This document shows, one piece after another, positions 16,522 through 27,046 of a stretch of 38,849 bases of DNA. Under the pieces are notes generated by a model that was not told where the DNA came from, did not search any database, and saw nothing but the letters and a program-made list of their open reading frames with translations. The stretch comes from an uncultured Collinsella sp. (GTDB taxonomy: Bacteria > Actinomycetota > Coriobacteriia > Coriobacteriales > Coriobacteriaceae): positions 1 through 38,849 of the forward strand of contig CAKUGF010000020.1 in NCBI GenBank assembly GCA_934654585.1, written 5' to 3'. The translations under genes were made by a program, and so were the position numbers. Positions within the stretch are counted from its first letter, which is position 1, and each line of letters opens with the position of its first letter.

Positions 16522-17430
16522 ATGCGGCCCGGGGGCACTCAGACAAAGCATGGCGCCGCGGTGCGCATGCGACGCCGGCTGGGCCTGGCGCCTCGGGCAT
16601 ATGTGCTGCTGTCCTGCTCGCTGGTGCTCGTCGTTGCCGGCGTCTTTGCCTACGGCATGACGGTGCCGTCCATGGTGCAGGCACATGCTGCACGTGAGCT
16701 GCATATCGGGCGCAAAGCCAAGAGCGACCTGGGAACGACAACCGGGTATGCGTGGGCGAGCGTGGTCTCGCATGTTGTGTTTGGTGCCGACCCCGCGGAC
16801 GAGGGCGAAGCGCCGGACAACGAGGTCACGCTGGCAAACGGCAAGACCATCGTGCTCACCAACACCAAGGTCATCACGAAGCTATCCAACAACAGCGTGG
16901 CGTCTGTCGTAAACAAGGCCGAGCAGCAGAAGGAGCAGGATACACAGCAGACGGGCAAGCCCGGCGGCTCGGATGGGTCTGGCTCGGGTTCCAATTCGAC
17001 GGGCGCGGGCGGCGGCTCCAGCTCTGGCTCCACGTCTGGCGGCGGTTCTACAAGCGGTGGCTCGACGGGCGGTGGAGCCGGCAGCGAAACGAGCTCGGGC
17101 GGTCTTTCGGCTGCCGAGGAGGAGAGCATCCACAGCTGGCTCGTGACCAAATACAACATGCTCGATGGCTATGTCGCTCGCGCCAATAGCGTGGTGGCGA
17201 CCTACAACACCACGGGCGACACCGGACCGTGCAACAGCCTGGTCAGTGACATGTTTGTCATCCGTGCCGAGTTTGGCCGGCAGACGTTTCCGCCCCAGTC
17301 AAAGTGGTATCGGCAATTCGCCAACCTTTGGGGTTGCTACACCAATCTGTGCCAATGGGTCGGGCATTACGGCGACGATAACGTCGCGCTCAACAACTTC
17401 AATAACAATGTGGCGGCGATCGCCCTATGA
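16522..17430 (+). CDS. membrane-anchored extracytoplasmic protein with Gly/Ser linker, unknown family
   Basis: A 302-residue protein not recognised by family. A basic N-terminus (RMRRRLG) and a single hydrophobic segment (about 26-50) indicate an uncleaved signal anchor, so most of the protein faces outward. A short region follows (about 50-150), then a low-complexity Gly/Ser linker (about 152-202) of the type used to span the wall. The C-terminal 100 residues form a compact, aromatic-rich domain with three Cys (PCNSL, WGCYTNLCQW) and conserved-looking Trp/Tyr. The GGAGGAG-preceded ATG at 16522 is chosen; an in-frame ATG at 16465 could be used from a leaderless transcript. The stop overlaps the kinase start (ATGA), so both are probably translated together. 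It may be the sensor or partner of the kinase (inference from position). Confidence 0.75.
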   Translation: MRPGGTQTKHGAAVRMRRRLGLAPRAYVLLSCSLVLVVAGVFAYGMTVPSMVQAHAARELHIGRKAKSDLGTTTGYAWASVVSHVVFGADPADEGEAPDNEVTLANGKTIVLTNTKVITKLSNNSVASVVNKAEQQKEQDTQQTGKPGGSDGSGSGSNSTGAGGGSSSGSTSGGGSTSGGSTGGGAGSETSSGGLSAAEEESIHSWLVTKYNMLDGYVARANSVVATYNTTGDTGPCNSLVSDMFVIRAEFGRQTFPPQSKWYRQFANLWGCYTNLCQWVGHYGDDNVALNNFNNNVAAIAL

Positions 17431-19268
17431 TGACCGATCTTGTTTCCGCCGCAACCCAATCGCTTGCCCATGATCCCATGGTGGGCCTGCGTCTGGCGCG
17501 CGTCGACGGGTTTGAGCCTGCCGTCGCCCTGGGCACGGACGAGCTTCCTGCCTACCTGCGCCGCTTTACGATGCTCTTTGCCGATGACGCCACCATGCGC
17601 CGCGGCGGCATCGGCCGCGTGACGCGTGCCGTCAACGCGCAGGGCGAGGCCGTGGCACTCAAGCAGCTCATCTTACCGACGCGCGACGAATTTGATGACG
17701 ATGCCGCCCACGAGGCGCTGGTCGCAAAGTTCAAGGCGGCGTTTCGCGAGGAATATGAATGCCATCGCGCCCTTTCGGGCCTTAAGGGCTTCCCCCGCCT
17801 CTATGGATGGGGCGAGGTTGAAGGCGTGCCCGCGATCGTCATGGAGTGGGTCGAGGGCGAGACGCTCGCTCGCCTGCGTTCGCGCCTTGCCGTGGACGAT
17901 GCCGGGCGTCTGTCGCCGCTCGTGGCGGCGCGCCTGGGCCGCGACCTGTTCGATCTGCTGTGCCGTATGAGCCTGGTGGGCGAGGGCTTTGTCCACCGCG
18001 ATATCTCGCCTGCCAATATTATGGTGCGCACGGCGCGCCTACCGCTCGACCGGCAGCTTGCCGAGGGCGCCTTTGACCTGTGCCTGATCGACTTTGGCTC
18101 GTCGCTGGCGCTCGAGCCGGCCTCTGCGGTGGCGGGAACCGGCGGCAAGGCGTCCTTTACGGAGCGCTATGCCACGCTGCGTCGTGCGACGGTGGCCTAC
18201 GCCCCGCCCGAGATGCTCACCGACGATATTCCCGACCTGCGCGTTTTGCGCATGTCGCCGGCGATTGACGTGTATGCCGCGGCGAGCACGGTCTACGAGC
18301 TCATCGCTGGCGTCGCGCCGTATGAGGTGACACCGGGTACATCGGGGACCTCGGGCTCGCGCAAAAAGACGCGTGATATCGCCAGCCCCTATCGCCTCAA
18401 GATGGACACGCCGCCCGACTATCCCGTCGGCGCCCATGCGCCCGGTTGCGACTTGACGCAGCTGCTGCGACGCGAGCCCGATGTGGCGCTCGCTGCGGCT
18501 GAGCAGGCTCAGCAGCTGGGACTCGATCCAAATTCCGAGAACCTGCGCGATGCGCTGGCGTTTGTCGATGCTCAGCTGTTCGACGTTGTGATGGCCTGCC
18601 TGTCCTGTCATCAGGAGGATCGTCCCGAACCGGCTGCGGTGGAGGCGGCGCTCTCGGCGTTTTGCGACCACTATGCGCAAAATGTCGCGCGCTCGCTTCG
18701 CGCTGAGCCGCTCATGCCGTGCCCGATGGAGGTGTCGGGCCGGGCGGTGCGGCGTGCGGCGATGGTTGGTGCGACGGCGGCCTGCGGTGTGCTTTTGGTA
18801 GCGGTCGTGGTATCGGCGGCGCTATTGGCGTCGGGCGCCCATGTGACGTTTGCCGCGGGGCCGCTTATGTGGTCCGGAAAGCTGCCGGGCGTTGTCGCCG
18901 CGCTGGCGTTGGCGCTGCCGGGCGTGGCGGGTATTGCCGCCGGGACCTTGGCGCGCAATCGTCGTGCGGGGTTCTTGCAGGGCGTGCTGGCCCTTTCTGC
19001 CTACGAGGTTCCGGTGTTGGTTGCGCTCGCATGCACGGTGTTTTTCCAGCATGCCGTGGCGGCCGGCCTGGTGGCTGCCTTACTTGCAACCTATGCGCTC
19101 ACGTGGTTTTTGCTGGCGATGGGGTTTGCCTTCGAGCTTCCCGTCGTGTCAGCGCGACGTGCGAAAATTCCCATGGCGACGCCGCTTGCCGGCGGAGCCG
19201 CAGCTGCCCGCGCCTTTGGCGGGCCGGCCGATGTATCCGACGCTATCTCTGTGACCAAGGAGGGCTAA
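17427..19268 (+). CDS. Ser/Thr protein kinase with altered catalytic loop and polytopic C-terminus
   Basis: A 613-residue kinase. The N-lobe has RGGIGRV and VALK (K79), the catalytic loop is H190-R-D192-I-S194-P-A-N, followed by DFG D222 and an APPE motif. The lysine that normally follows HRD by two residues (HRDxK) is Ser194; bacterial kinases with HRDxS are known and can be active, but phosphotransfer may be changed. The C-lobe is long, with an insertion before the membrane part (a Thr/Gly/Ser-rich stretch about 305-325). Four or so membrane spans lie at about 445-600. No extracellular domain is visible; the preceding gene may supply one. The start overlaps the previous stop by 4 bases; ATG at 17427 or 17430 is possible. 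It shares architecture, but little sequence, with the kinase at 8436-10289. Confidence 0.85.
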   Translation: MMTDLVSAATQSLAHDPMVGLRLARVDGFEPAVALGTDELPAYLRRFTMLFADDATMRRGGIGRVTRAVNAQGEAVALKQLILPTRDEFDDDAAHEALVAKFKAAFREEYECHRALSGLKGFPRLYGWGEVEGVPAIVMEWVEGETLARLRSRLAVDDAGRLSPLVAARLGRDLFDLLCRMSLVGEGFVHRDISPANIMVRTARLPLDRQLAEGAFDLCLIDFGSSLALEPASAVAGTGGKASFTERYATLRRATVAYAPPEMLTDDIPDLRVLRMSPAIDVYAAASTVYELIAGVAPYEVTPGTSGTSGSRKKTRDIASPYRLKMDTPPDYPVGAHAPGCDLTQLLRREPDVALAAAEQAQQLGLDPNSENLRDALAFVDAQLFDVVMACLSCHQEDRPEPAAVEAALSAFCDHYAQNVARSLRAEPLMPCPMEVSGRAVRRAAMVGATAACGVLLVAVVVSAALLASGAHVTFAAGPLMWSGKLPGVVAALALALPGVAGIAAGTLARNRRAGFLQGVLALSAYEVPVLVALACTVFFQHAVAAGLVAALLATYALTWFLLAMGFAFELPVVSARRAKIPMATPLAGGAAAARAFGGPADVSDAISVTKEG

Positions 19269-19271
19269 GCC

Positions 19272-20210
19272 ATGGCCTCTCAAACCGAGCTCACCCCGTG
19301 CGGGGCAATGTTTGACATCTTTAAGCGCGCGGCGCACCTGAGCCATATCGAGCTGTGCGGCCTGGTGCTCTCGAGCCGTCCGCTCGCCGACGGCCGTAGC
19401 CCGCAGAGCCGTGCCGCCGATCGCTCCTGGGTCTCGCGCTTTATCGTGCGCGCGCCGGTCGGCACGCTGCAGGAGCGCTATTTTGCCGATTACGGCACCT
19501 CGGCCGCGCGCATTATGTCGCAGCTGGCCCTGCGCCGCCGCAATCCCATGGACGCCGCGGCCGTGACCAATATGGTGTGCGGGCCCGCCGGTGAGCCCAT
19601 GGTGCGAGCGCTCGAGGAATGCCATCAGGACACGAACCTCTATCGCAATGCGCTCGAGCGCCTGTCGCAGGCGGCAGAGCTCATGCCCGCCGAGCGCGCC
19701 GAGGCCATCCTGGTGCTGTTCGTCGCCGTGGGCTGCTCGGCAGATGTCCGCTCGTCGGTGACCTATGCCATCGACTATGCGCACGCGACCTGCGGTGGTG
19801 CCACGTCGACGCCGCGCTCGCTGAGCACCTCTTCGGTCGCGGGCGAACACGATGCCGCGCCGGCGCATCCGCTGGGACTGTTGCGCGTGCAAAACGGCTA
19901 CGTGGTGAGCGCCCCGCGCTGGATTCAGCCGAGTGAGGAGGGCGTCGAGATCGGCGCGCTGGCAACGGGGGAGGGCGACATCACCGACGTCGGCGACGAT
20001 GTCTCGGCCCGTCATGCCCATATCTGGTGCGACGCTCAAAATGTCTGGCATGTTGAGGATTTGTCATCTACCAACGGGACCGTGGTGGTAAACGGGGCCA
20101 CGAGCGTCTGTGTCCAGGTCGAGCCCGGCCGCTCCGCCCAGCTCAATCCCGGCGACGAGCTCAAGCTCGGCGAATCCACCACCTACGCCATCCTCCTCGG
20201 CGCCCTCTAA
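19272..20210 (+). CDS. protein with unknown N-terminal domain and divergent C-terminal FHA domain
   Basis: A 312-residue soluble protein with no signal or membrane span. Residues 1-190 are mostly helical and unrecognised; they include a FDIFKRAAHLSHIELCGLV start and a repeated Arg/Ala-rich helix pattern. The last 100 residues form an FHA domain: SARHAHIW, DLSSTNGTVVVNG and a terminal beta pair are clear, but the usual first GR(S) motif reads IGALATG and lacks the Arg that touches phosphate. It may bind phosphothreonine weakly or not at all. GGAGG lies nine bases before the ATG, and the gene follows the kinase by three bases. It is the probable reader or substrate of that kinase (inference from position). 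Confidence 0.8.
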   Translation: MASQTELTPCGAMFDIFKRAAHLSHIELCGLVLSSRPLADGRSPQSRAADRSWVSRFIVRAPVGTLQERYFADYGTSAARIMSQLALRRRNPMDAAAVTNMVCGPAGEPMVRALEECHQDTNLYRNALERLSQAAELMPAERAEAILVLFVAVGCSADVRSSVTYAIDYAHATCGGATSTPRSLSTSSVAGEHDAAPAHPLGLLRVQNGYVVSAPRWIQPSEEGVEIGALATGEGDITDVGDDVSARHAHIWCDAQNVWHVEDLSSTNGTVVVNGATSVCVQVEPGRSAQLNPGDELKLGESTTYAILLGAL

Positions 20211-20695
20211 CTCTTGGACGTACAACGCACGAGCGTGGATAATCTCCCACTTTTGGCCAAGATACAGGCGAAAAGTGGGAGATTATCCACGCTCGATGGA
20301 AGTCCTCCGTTTCCTCCGTCCCAGGGATTGGTTTTGCCCTCGATAGTCACCCGAGGTAAACCTTTACCGCCCACCTATATTTGTCGAAATTACACTTGAC
20401 GGCGGGGTACAATAAACCCGCATGCGGATTTCCGTTGCGGGCGCTTCCCATCGCCGGGGCGTGCCCGGGAGCATCCGGCATGCGGACTTTGCGGCGCTCG
20501 GTCATGTGCAAGACGGGTAGCTGGGCCTGTGGAGCGCGTGCAGCCGCCCCTCGCCTCGGCATGCCTTCTCTCCACGCCATGTACCTGCTGCTGAGTCTGC
20601 CTGCCAGATGATTGGAAGCAACAACGAAAATCCCATCACGCCAACATCCCGGCGATCGCCGGGGCCTGTATACCTATATGAGAGGAGAGGGGTAT
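20211..20695 (+). other. intergenic region and long leader of nifJ
   Basis: Apart from the 20230-20295 hairpin, this holds a -10-like TACAAT (20408-20413) preceded by GGGG, giving a predicted leader of about 280 bases before nifJ. The leader has a GCATGCGGA direct repeat (20420-20428, 20478-20486), of which the first lies in a perfect CCGCATGCGG palindrome (20418-20427). A 16-base perfect palindrome at 20648-20663 (CCCGGCGATCGCCGGG) lies about 32 bases before the nifJ ATG. No known riboswitch was recognised, including TPP. Short open frames in this stretch lack ribosome sites. Confidence 0.5.
20230..20295. repeat. long perfect intergenic hairpin
   Basis: Arms 20230-20254 and 20271-20295 are perfectly complementary over 25 bases; after one mismatch a GCC/GGC inner stem closes on an eight-base loop. 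No T-tract follows on either strand, so it is not a typical terminator. It lies 20 bases after the FHA gene stop. REP-like element, RNA processing site or protein-binding site are all possible. Confidence 0.75.
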
Positions 20696-24235
<3,540 letters not shown>

Positions 24236-24286
24236 GTCTCCCGCCGCAGGATCTGAGGGCTAACCTTCGCGGACGTCCTCGGACAT

Positions 24287-24329
24287 GAAAGAACCCCCGC
24301 TGCGCACTACGTGCGGCGGGGGTTCTTTC
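24287..24329. terminator. bidirectional intrinsic terminator between nifJ and the converging gene
   Basis: GAAAGAACCCCCGC (24287-24300) is complementary to GCGGGGGTTCTTTC (24316-24329). T-rich ends occur on both strands because the stem base is A/T-rich. It lies 51 bases after nifJ and 4 bases before the end of the minus-strand gene, so it can serve both. Confidence 0.85.
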
Positions 24330-24333
24330 GTCC

Positions 24334-24858
24334 TTACCTTGTCTCGCCGCTCTCTGTGCGTAGGCGGTAGCCGTGGACCAGGTCGCTAATAGCTGGCCAG
24401 GGAATCTGGCGGTCGACCCAAAACTGGAGTTGGACCAGGTAGCGCTCGGTGGCGCGGGTGAGGGCTGCGAACTGTTCGTGGGTCTCGACCTGGGCGTAGA
24501 GGTCGCGGCTGTGGGCGAGTATTGCTGTGGTGCCGTCCATTTTGCCGGTGACGTCGAAGGCGCCCGAGAACCAGTCGCATAGGCGGGCGGCGCTGTTGTT
24601 GAGGGTGGCCAGGTCGGCGGTGCCGTCGTCGGCGTTTTCGTTGGCCTGGGCGCGCAGGAGGGAGAGGGCGTCGGCGGCGTTCATGCAGTAGCCGACGGTG
24701 AAGTTCCAGACGGCGAACTCGCGGCCGGTGTCGAGTTTGCGGCGGCGCATGTAGTCGATGTCGCGGGGCTCCTCCAGCATCATCTGGTCGGCGAGGGCTT
24801 CAAGTGCAGCTGCGTACTCGGCAAGGTCGAGCGTGAGCAGATCGTTGATATCCATCAT
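24334..24858 (-). CDS. helical protein of unknown function
   Basis: A 174-residue protein not recognised. It is acidic, predicted mostly helical (long Leu/Ala/Glu repeats), with no signal or membrane span. Trp/Tyr-rich patches lie near 50-60 (EFAVWNFTVGYCMN) and 140-160 (QLQFWVDRQIPWPAI). GGAGG is seven bases before the ATG at 24858 (a second ATG follows at once). It lies two bases after the DUF3830 stop, so the two are translated together and probably work in one process. Confidence 0.75.
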   Translation of the reverse strand: MMDINDLLTLDLAEYAAALEALADQMMLEEPRDIDYMRRRKLDTGREFAVWNFTVGYCMNAADALSLLRAQANENADDGTADLATLNNSAARLCDWFSGAFDVTGKMDGTTAILAHSRDLYAQVETHEQFAALTRATERYLVQLQFWVDRQIPWPAISDLVHGYRLRTESGETR

Positions 24859-24860
24859 CT

Positions 24861-25277
24861 CTAGGCCTCCGCTTCGATCTCGACGATTTCGTTTTTGATG
24901 TACATGCCCTGGTTGTCCCAGACGTTGCGGCAGGCGGCGGCAAAGCGCTCGCGGTCGGCCTCGCAGATGCGGGCGAACATGTCGCAGGTGCCAAAGGGCT
25001 CGCACACGTCAAAGAAGATGCAGATCGACGACCAGCCGCCGTACCAGCTCACGGCACCCGCCGGCTCGTGAAAGACAGGGTTCTCGATATGCTCGTAGTT
25101 GGCGATGGGACCCGCTACGGGATAGGTCACCTCGGCATCGCAAATCTTGGCCGAGAAGATGCGCGACTCCACGGGGCAAGACGCTTCGAACAGCTTGCAT
25201 GTTTCGGGCGCTTCATCCCACAGCATGTCGGCGAGAAACGTCTCGCCTGCCATCGTGATCTTGAGCATTTTTGTCAT
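24861..25277 (-). CDS. DUF3830 family protein (cyclophilin-like fold)
   Basis: A 138-residue protein. The TFLADMLWDEAPETCKLFEA stretch near the N-terminus and the GAVSWYGG middle region match DUF3830, a small family predicted to have a cyclophilin-like barrel; biochemical function is not known. The start at 25277 has a strong GAGGAGGT site seven bases upstream; the longer open frame above it has none. It forms a two-gene unit with the following helical protein and is divergent from arcC across a 593-base gap. Confidence 0.75.
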   Translation of the reverse strand: MTKMLKITMAGETFLADMLWDEAPETCKLFEASCPVESRIFSAKICDAEVTYPVAGPIANYEHIENPVFHEPAGAVSWYGGWSSICIFFDVCEPFGTCDMFARICEADRERFAAACRNVWDNQGMYIKNEIVEIEAEA

Positions 25278-25870
25278 AGAAAGGACCTCCTCAATCCGTC
25301 GCTCAAGGGGCTCGCTGGCGGATAAGGAGAAGACAGCTACGGGGTCGCCGAGCCCAAACTTCACGACAGGTATCTGTCGCCCCAGCCCGTGCTGTACTCC
25401 GCTAAAGTACCATGCCGCAAAGGTCAGCGCAATATCGGTCTTCGGTTTTCTTAAGAGCGGTTGTCGAAGGGCGGCCGCGCCTACGGCCGACCAACGAGCG
25501 GTACGGGTGCGGGAGCTATTCCTTTTGCTGGATGAAAAGCGCCATGTTATTGCGGGGGTGCATACTCGTCTAAAAAGTGCATAGAATCTCGTATAGTGCG
25601 AGTAAGATTTTACGCCATCCATTTTGCGCCTGGTAAAAATATAGTTTGCATAATCCTGTACAATCTGCGCTCCATTTAAATAAAGTCGCACGTAAATAGC
25701 GTGTATATAAATGAGCCGGGCTTTTATACGCTGGGCGGGTAAAATCGACCGTTCACCGCTCAGCTATTTTCAAAATGAATAAAATGAGCGATAAAGAGAA
25801 TATAAACCGCGCATCGCACGGGCGCGGCTTATGAATGGGTTGTAGGCCTTTTAAAGAAAGGATTCCAGCA
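25278..25870. other. long intergenic region between DUF3830 gene and arcC
   Basis: No supported gene lies here: open frames on both strands lack ribosome sites and do not look like proteins. The part nearer DUF3830 (25278-25560) has normal GC; the part at 25560-25830 is very AT-rich for this window and is probably the control region of arcC. It contains AAATGAATAAAA (25773-25784), like half an ARG box for ArgR, a TACAAT (25659-25664) and a CCGCGC/GCGCGG hairpin (25807-25827). ArgR control is only a possibility. The GC-rich half may hold remains of a decayed gene. Confidence 0.4.
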
Positions 25871-26833
25871 ATGTCTAAGCCTCTTGGCAAGCCCGATCGT
25901 ATCGTCGTCGCCCTTGGTGGCAACGCCCTCGGCAACAATCCCGTTGAGCAGATCGAGGCCGTGAGCAATACCGCTCACGCTCTTCTCGGCCTTATCGAGC
26001 AGGGCAACGAGATCATCATCACCCACGGCAACGGCCCGCAGGTCGGCATGATCCAGAACGCCTTCGCCGCTGCCCACGACGCCATCGGCACCCCCGAGAT
26101 GCCGCTGCCGGAGTGCGGCGCTATGTCTCAGGGCTACATTGGCTATCACCTGCAGCAGGGCATCGGCCGCGAGATGCACAAGCGCTATAAGCGTTGGCAC
26201 GCCGCCACCGTCGTCACCCAGATCGAGTGCGATCCGGACGACCCCGCGTTCAAGAACCCGACCAAGCCCATCGGCCCCTTCTACACCGAGGAGCAGGCCA
26301 AGGAGTTCATGGCCGAGGATCCTTCCAAGGTCTTCGTCGAGGATTCCGGCCGCGGCTGGCGTCGCGTCGTCGCCTCCCCCGATCCCAAGAAGATCGTCGA
26401 GGCCGACTCCATCCTCAACCTGCTCGACAACGAGTTCATCGTCATCGCCTGCGGTGGCGGCGGCATCCCCGTCGTCCGCGACTACGAGAACAAGGGCTGC
26501 TACAAGGGCGTTCCCGCCGTCATCGACAAGGACCTGGGCGGCGAGCTGCTGGCCGAGGACTGCGACGCCGACGTTCTGTTCCTGCTGACCGCCGTTGAGC
26601 ATGTCGCCATCAACTTCGGCAAGCCCAACCAGGAGGAGCTCGAGGACATCACCGCCGACGAGGCCGAGCGCCTGGCCGACGAGGGTCAGTTCGGCAAGGG
26701 TTCCATGGAGCCCAAGGTCCGCGCTGCCATCAAGTTCGCCCGTTCCCGCAAGGGCCGCACCTGCATCATCGGCGCTCTGGACAAGGCCGCCGAGACCATG
26801 GCCGGCCTCTCCGGTACCCGCATCCACGAGTAG
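25871..26833 (+). CDS. arcC: carbamate kinase
   Basis: Transfers phosphate from carbamoyl phosphate to ADP, giving ATP, ammonia and CO2. The 320 residues are full length and show the family signatures: VALGGNALG near the N-terminus, THGNGPQVG, a central GRGWRRVVASPDPKKIVE and the ACGGGGIPV loop, which bind substrate and nucleotide. An AAAGGA site lies upstream of the ATG. The usual partners arcA (arginine deiminase) and arcB (ornithine carbamoyltransferase) are absent from the window, so carbamoyl phosphate must come from elsewhere. Codon use suggests high expression. A clear terminator follows, so it is probably its own transcript. Confidence 0.97.
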   Translation: MSKPLGKPDRIVVALGGNALGNNPVEQIEAVSNTAHALLGLIEQGNEIIITHGNGPQVGMIQNAFAAAHDAIGTPEMPLPECGAMSQGYIGYHLQQGIGREMHKRYKRWHAATVVTQIECDPDDPAFKNPTKPIGPFYTEEQAKEFMAEDPSKVFVEDSGRGWRRVVASPDPKKIVEADSILNLLDNEFIVIACGGGGIPVVRDYENKGCYKGVPAVIDKDLGGELLAEDCDADVLFLLTAVEHVAINFGKPNQEELEDITADEAERLADEGQFGKGSMEPKVRAAIKFARSRKGRTCIIGALDKAAETMAGLSGTRIHE

Positions 26834-26859
26834 TTTCTACTTCATAGCCTCTCTTCATG

Positions 26860-26893
26860 AGCCCCGCAGTCCGCTCCGACTGCGGGGCTTTTG
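26860..26893 (+). terminator. intrinsic terminator of arcC
   Basis: AGCCCCGCAGT (26860-26870) pairs perfectly with ACTGCGGGGCT (26879-26889), followed by TTTTG. It lies 27 bases after the arcC stop. Confidence 0.9.
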
Positions 26894-26901
26894 CTATCCA
26901 C

Positions 26902-27046
26902 CTAGTCATTGGGGACGGTCTTAAACGACTAGTCAAAAGGGACACTCTTGTCGCGAGCAAGCCCGGCACTTGGGGACAGCTCTTTTCGGCTATTCGCAAA
27001 GACTGTCCCTAACGACTAGTCGTTTAAGAACGTCCCCAATGACTAG
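26902..27046. repeat. 145-base palindromic element with 33-base inverted ends
   Basis: Arms 26902-26934 and 27014-27046 are complementary with one mismatch at 26918. The interior holds further GGGAC-type motifs, including a smaller hairpin of GGGACAG (26973-26979) with CTGTCCC (27003-27009). This layout with repeated GGGGAC-rich ends resembles miniature or REP-type elements. The right end overlaps the stop of the next gene (27043-27045). No transposase is encoded inside. Copy number elsewhere cannot be seen from one window. Confidence 0.75.

Noticed and set aside
20414..20695. TPP riboswitch in the nifJ leader, since the enzyme uses TPP
   Set aside because: The conserved CTGAGA and the second conserved TPP-binding stretch could not be found in the right order; CTGAGTCTG at about 20590 is only a chance resemblance.
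25278..25691. upstream open frame extending the DUF3830 gene
   Set aside because: The strong ribosome site at 25277 fixes the start, and the extension has no ribosome site and does not resemble a protein.
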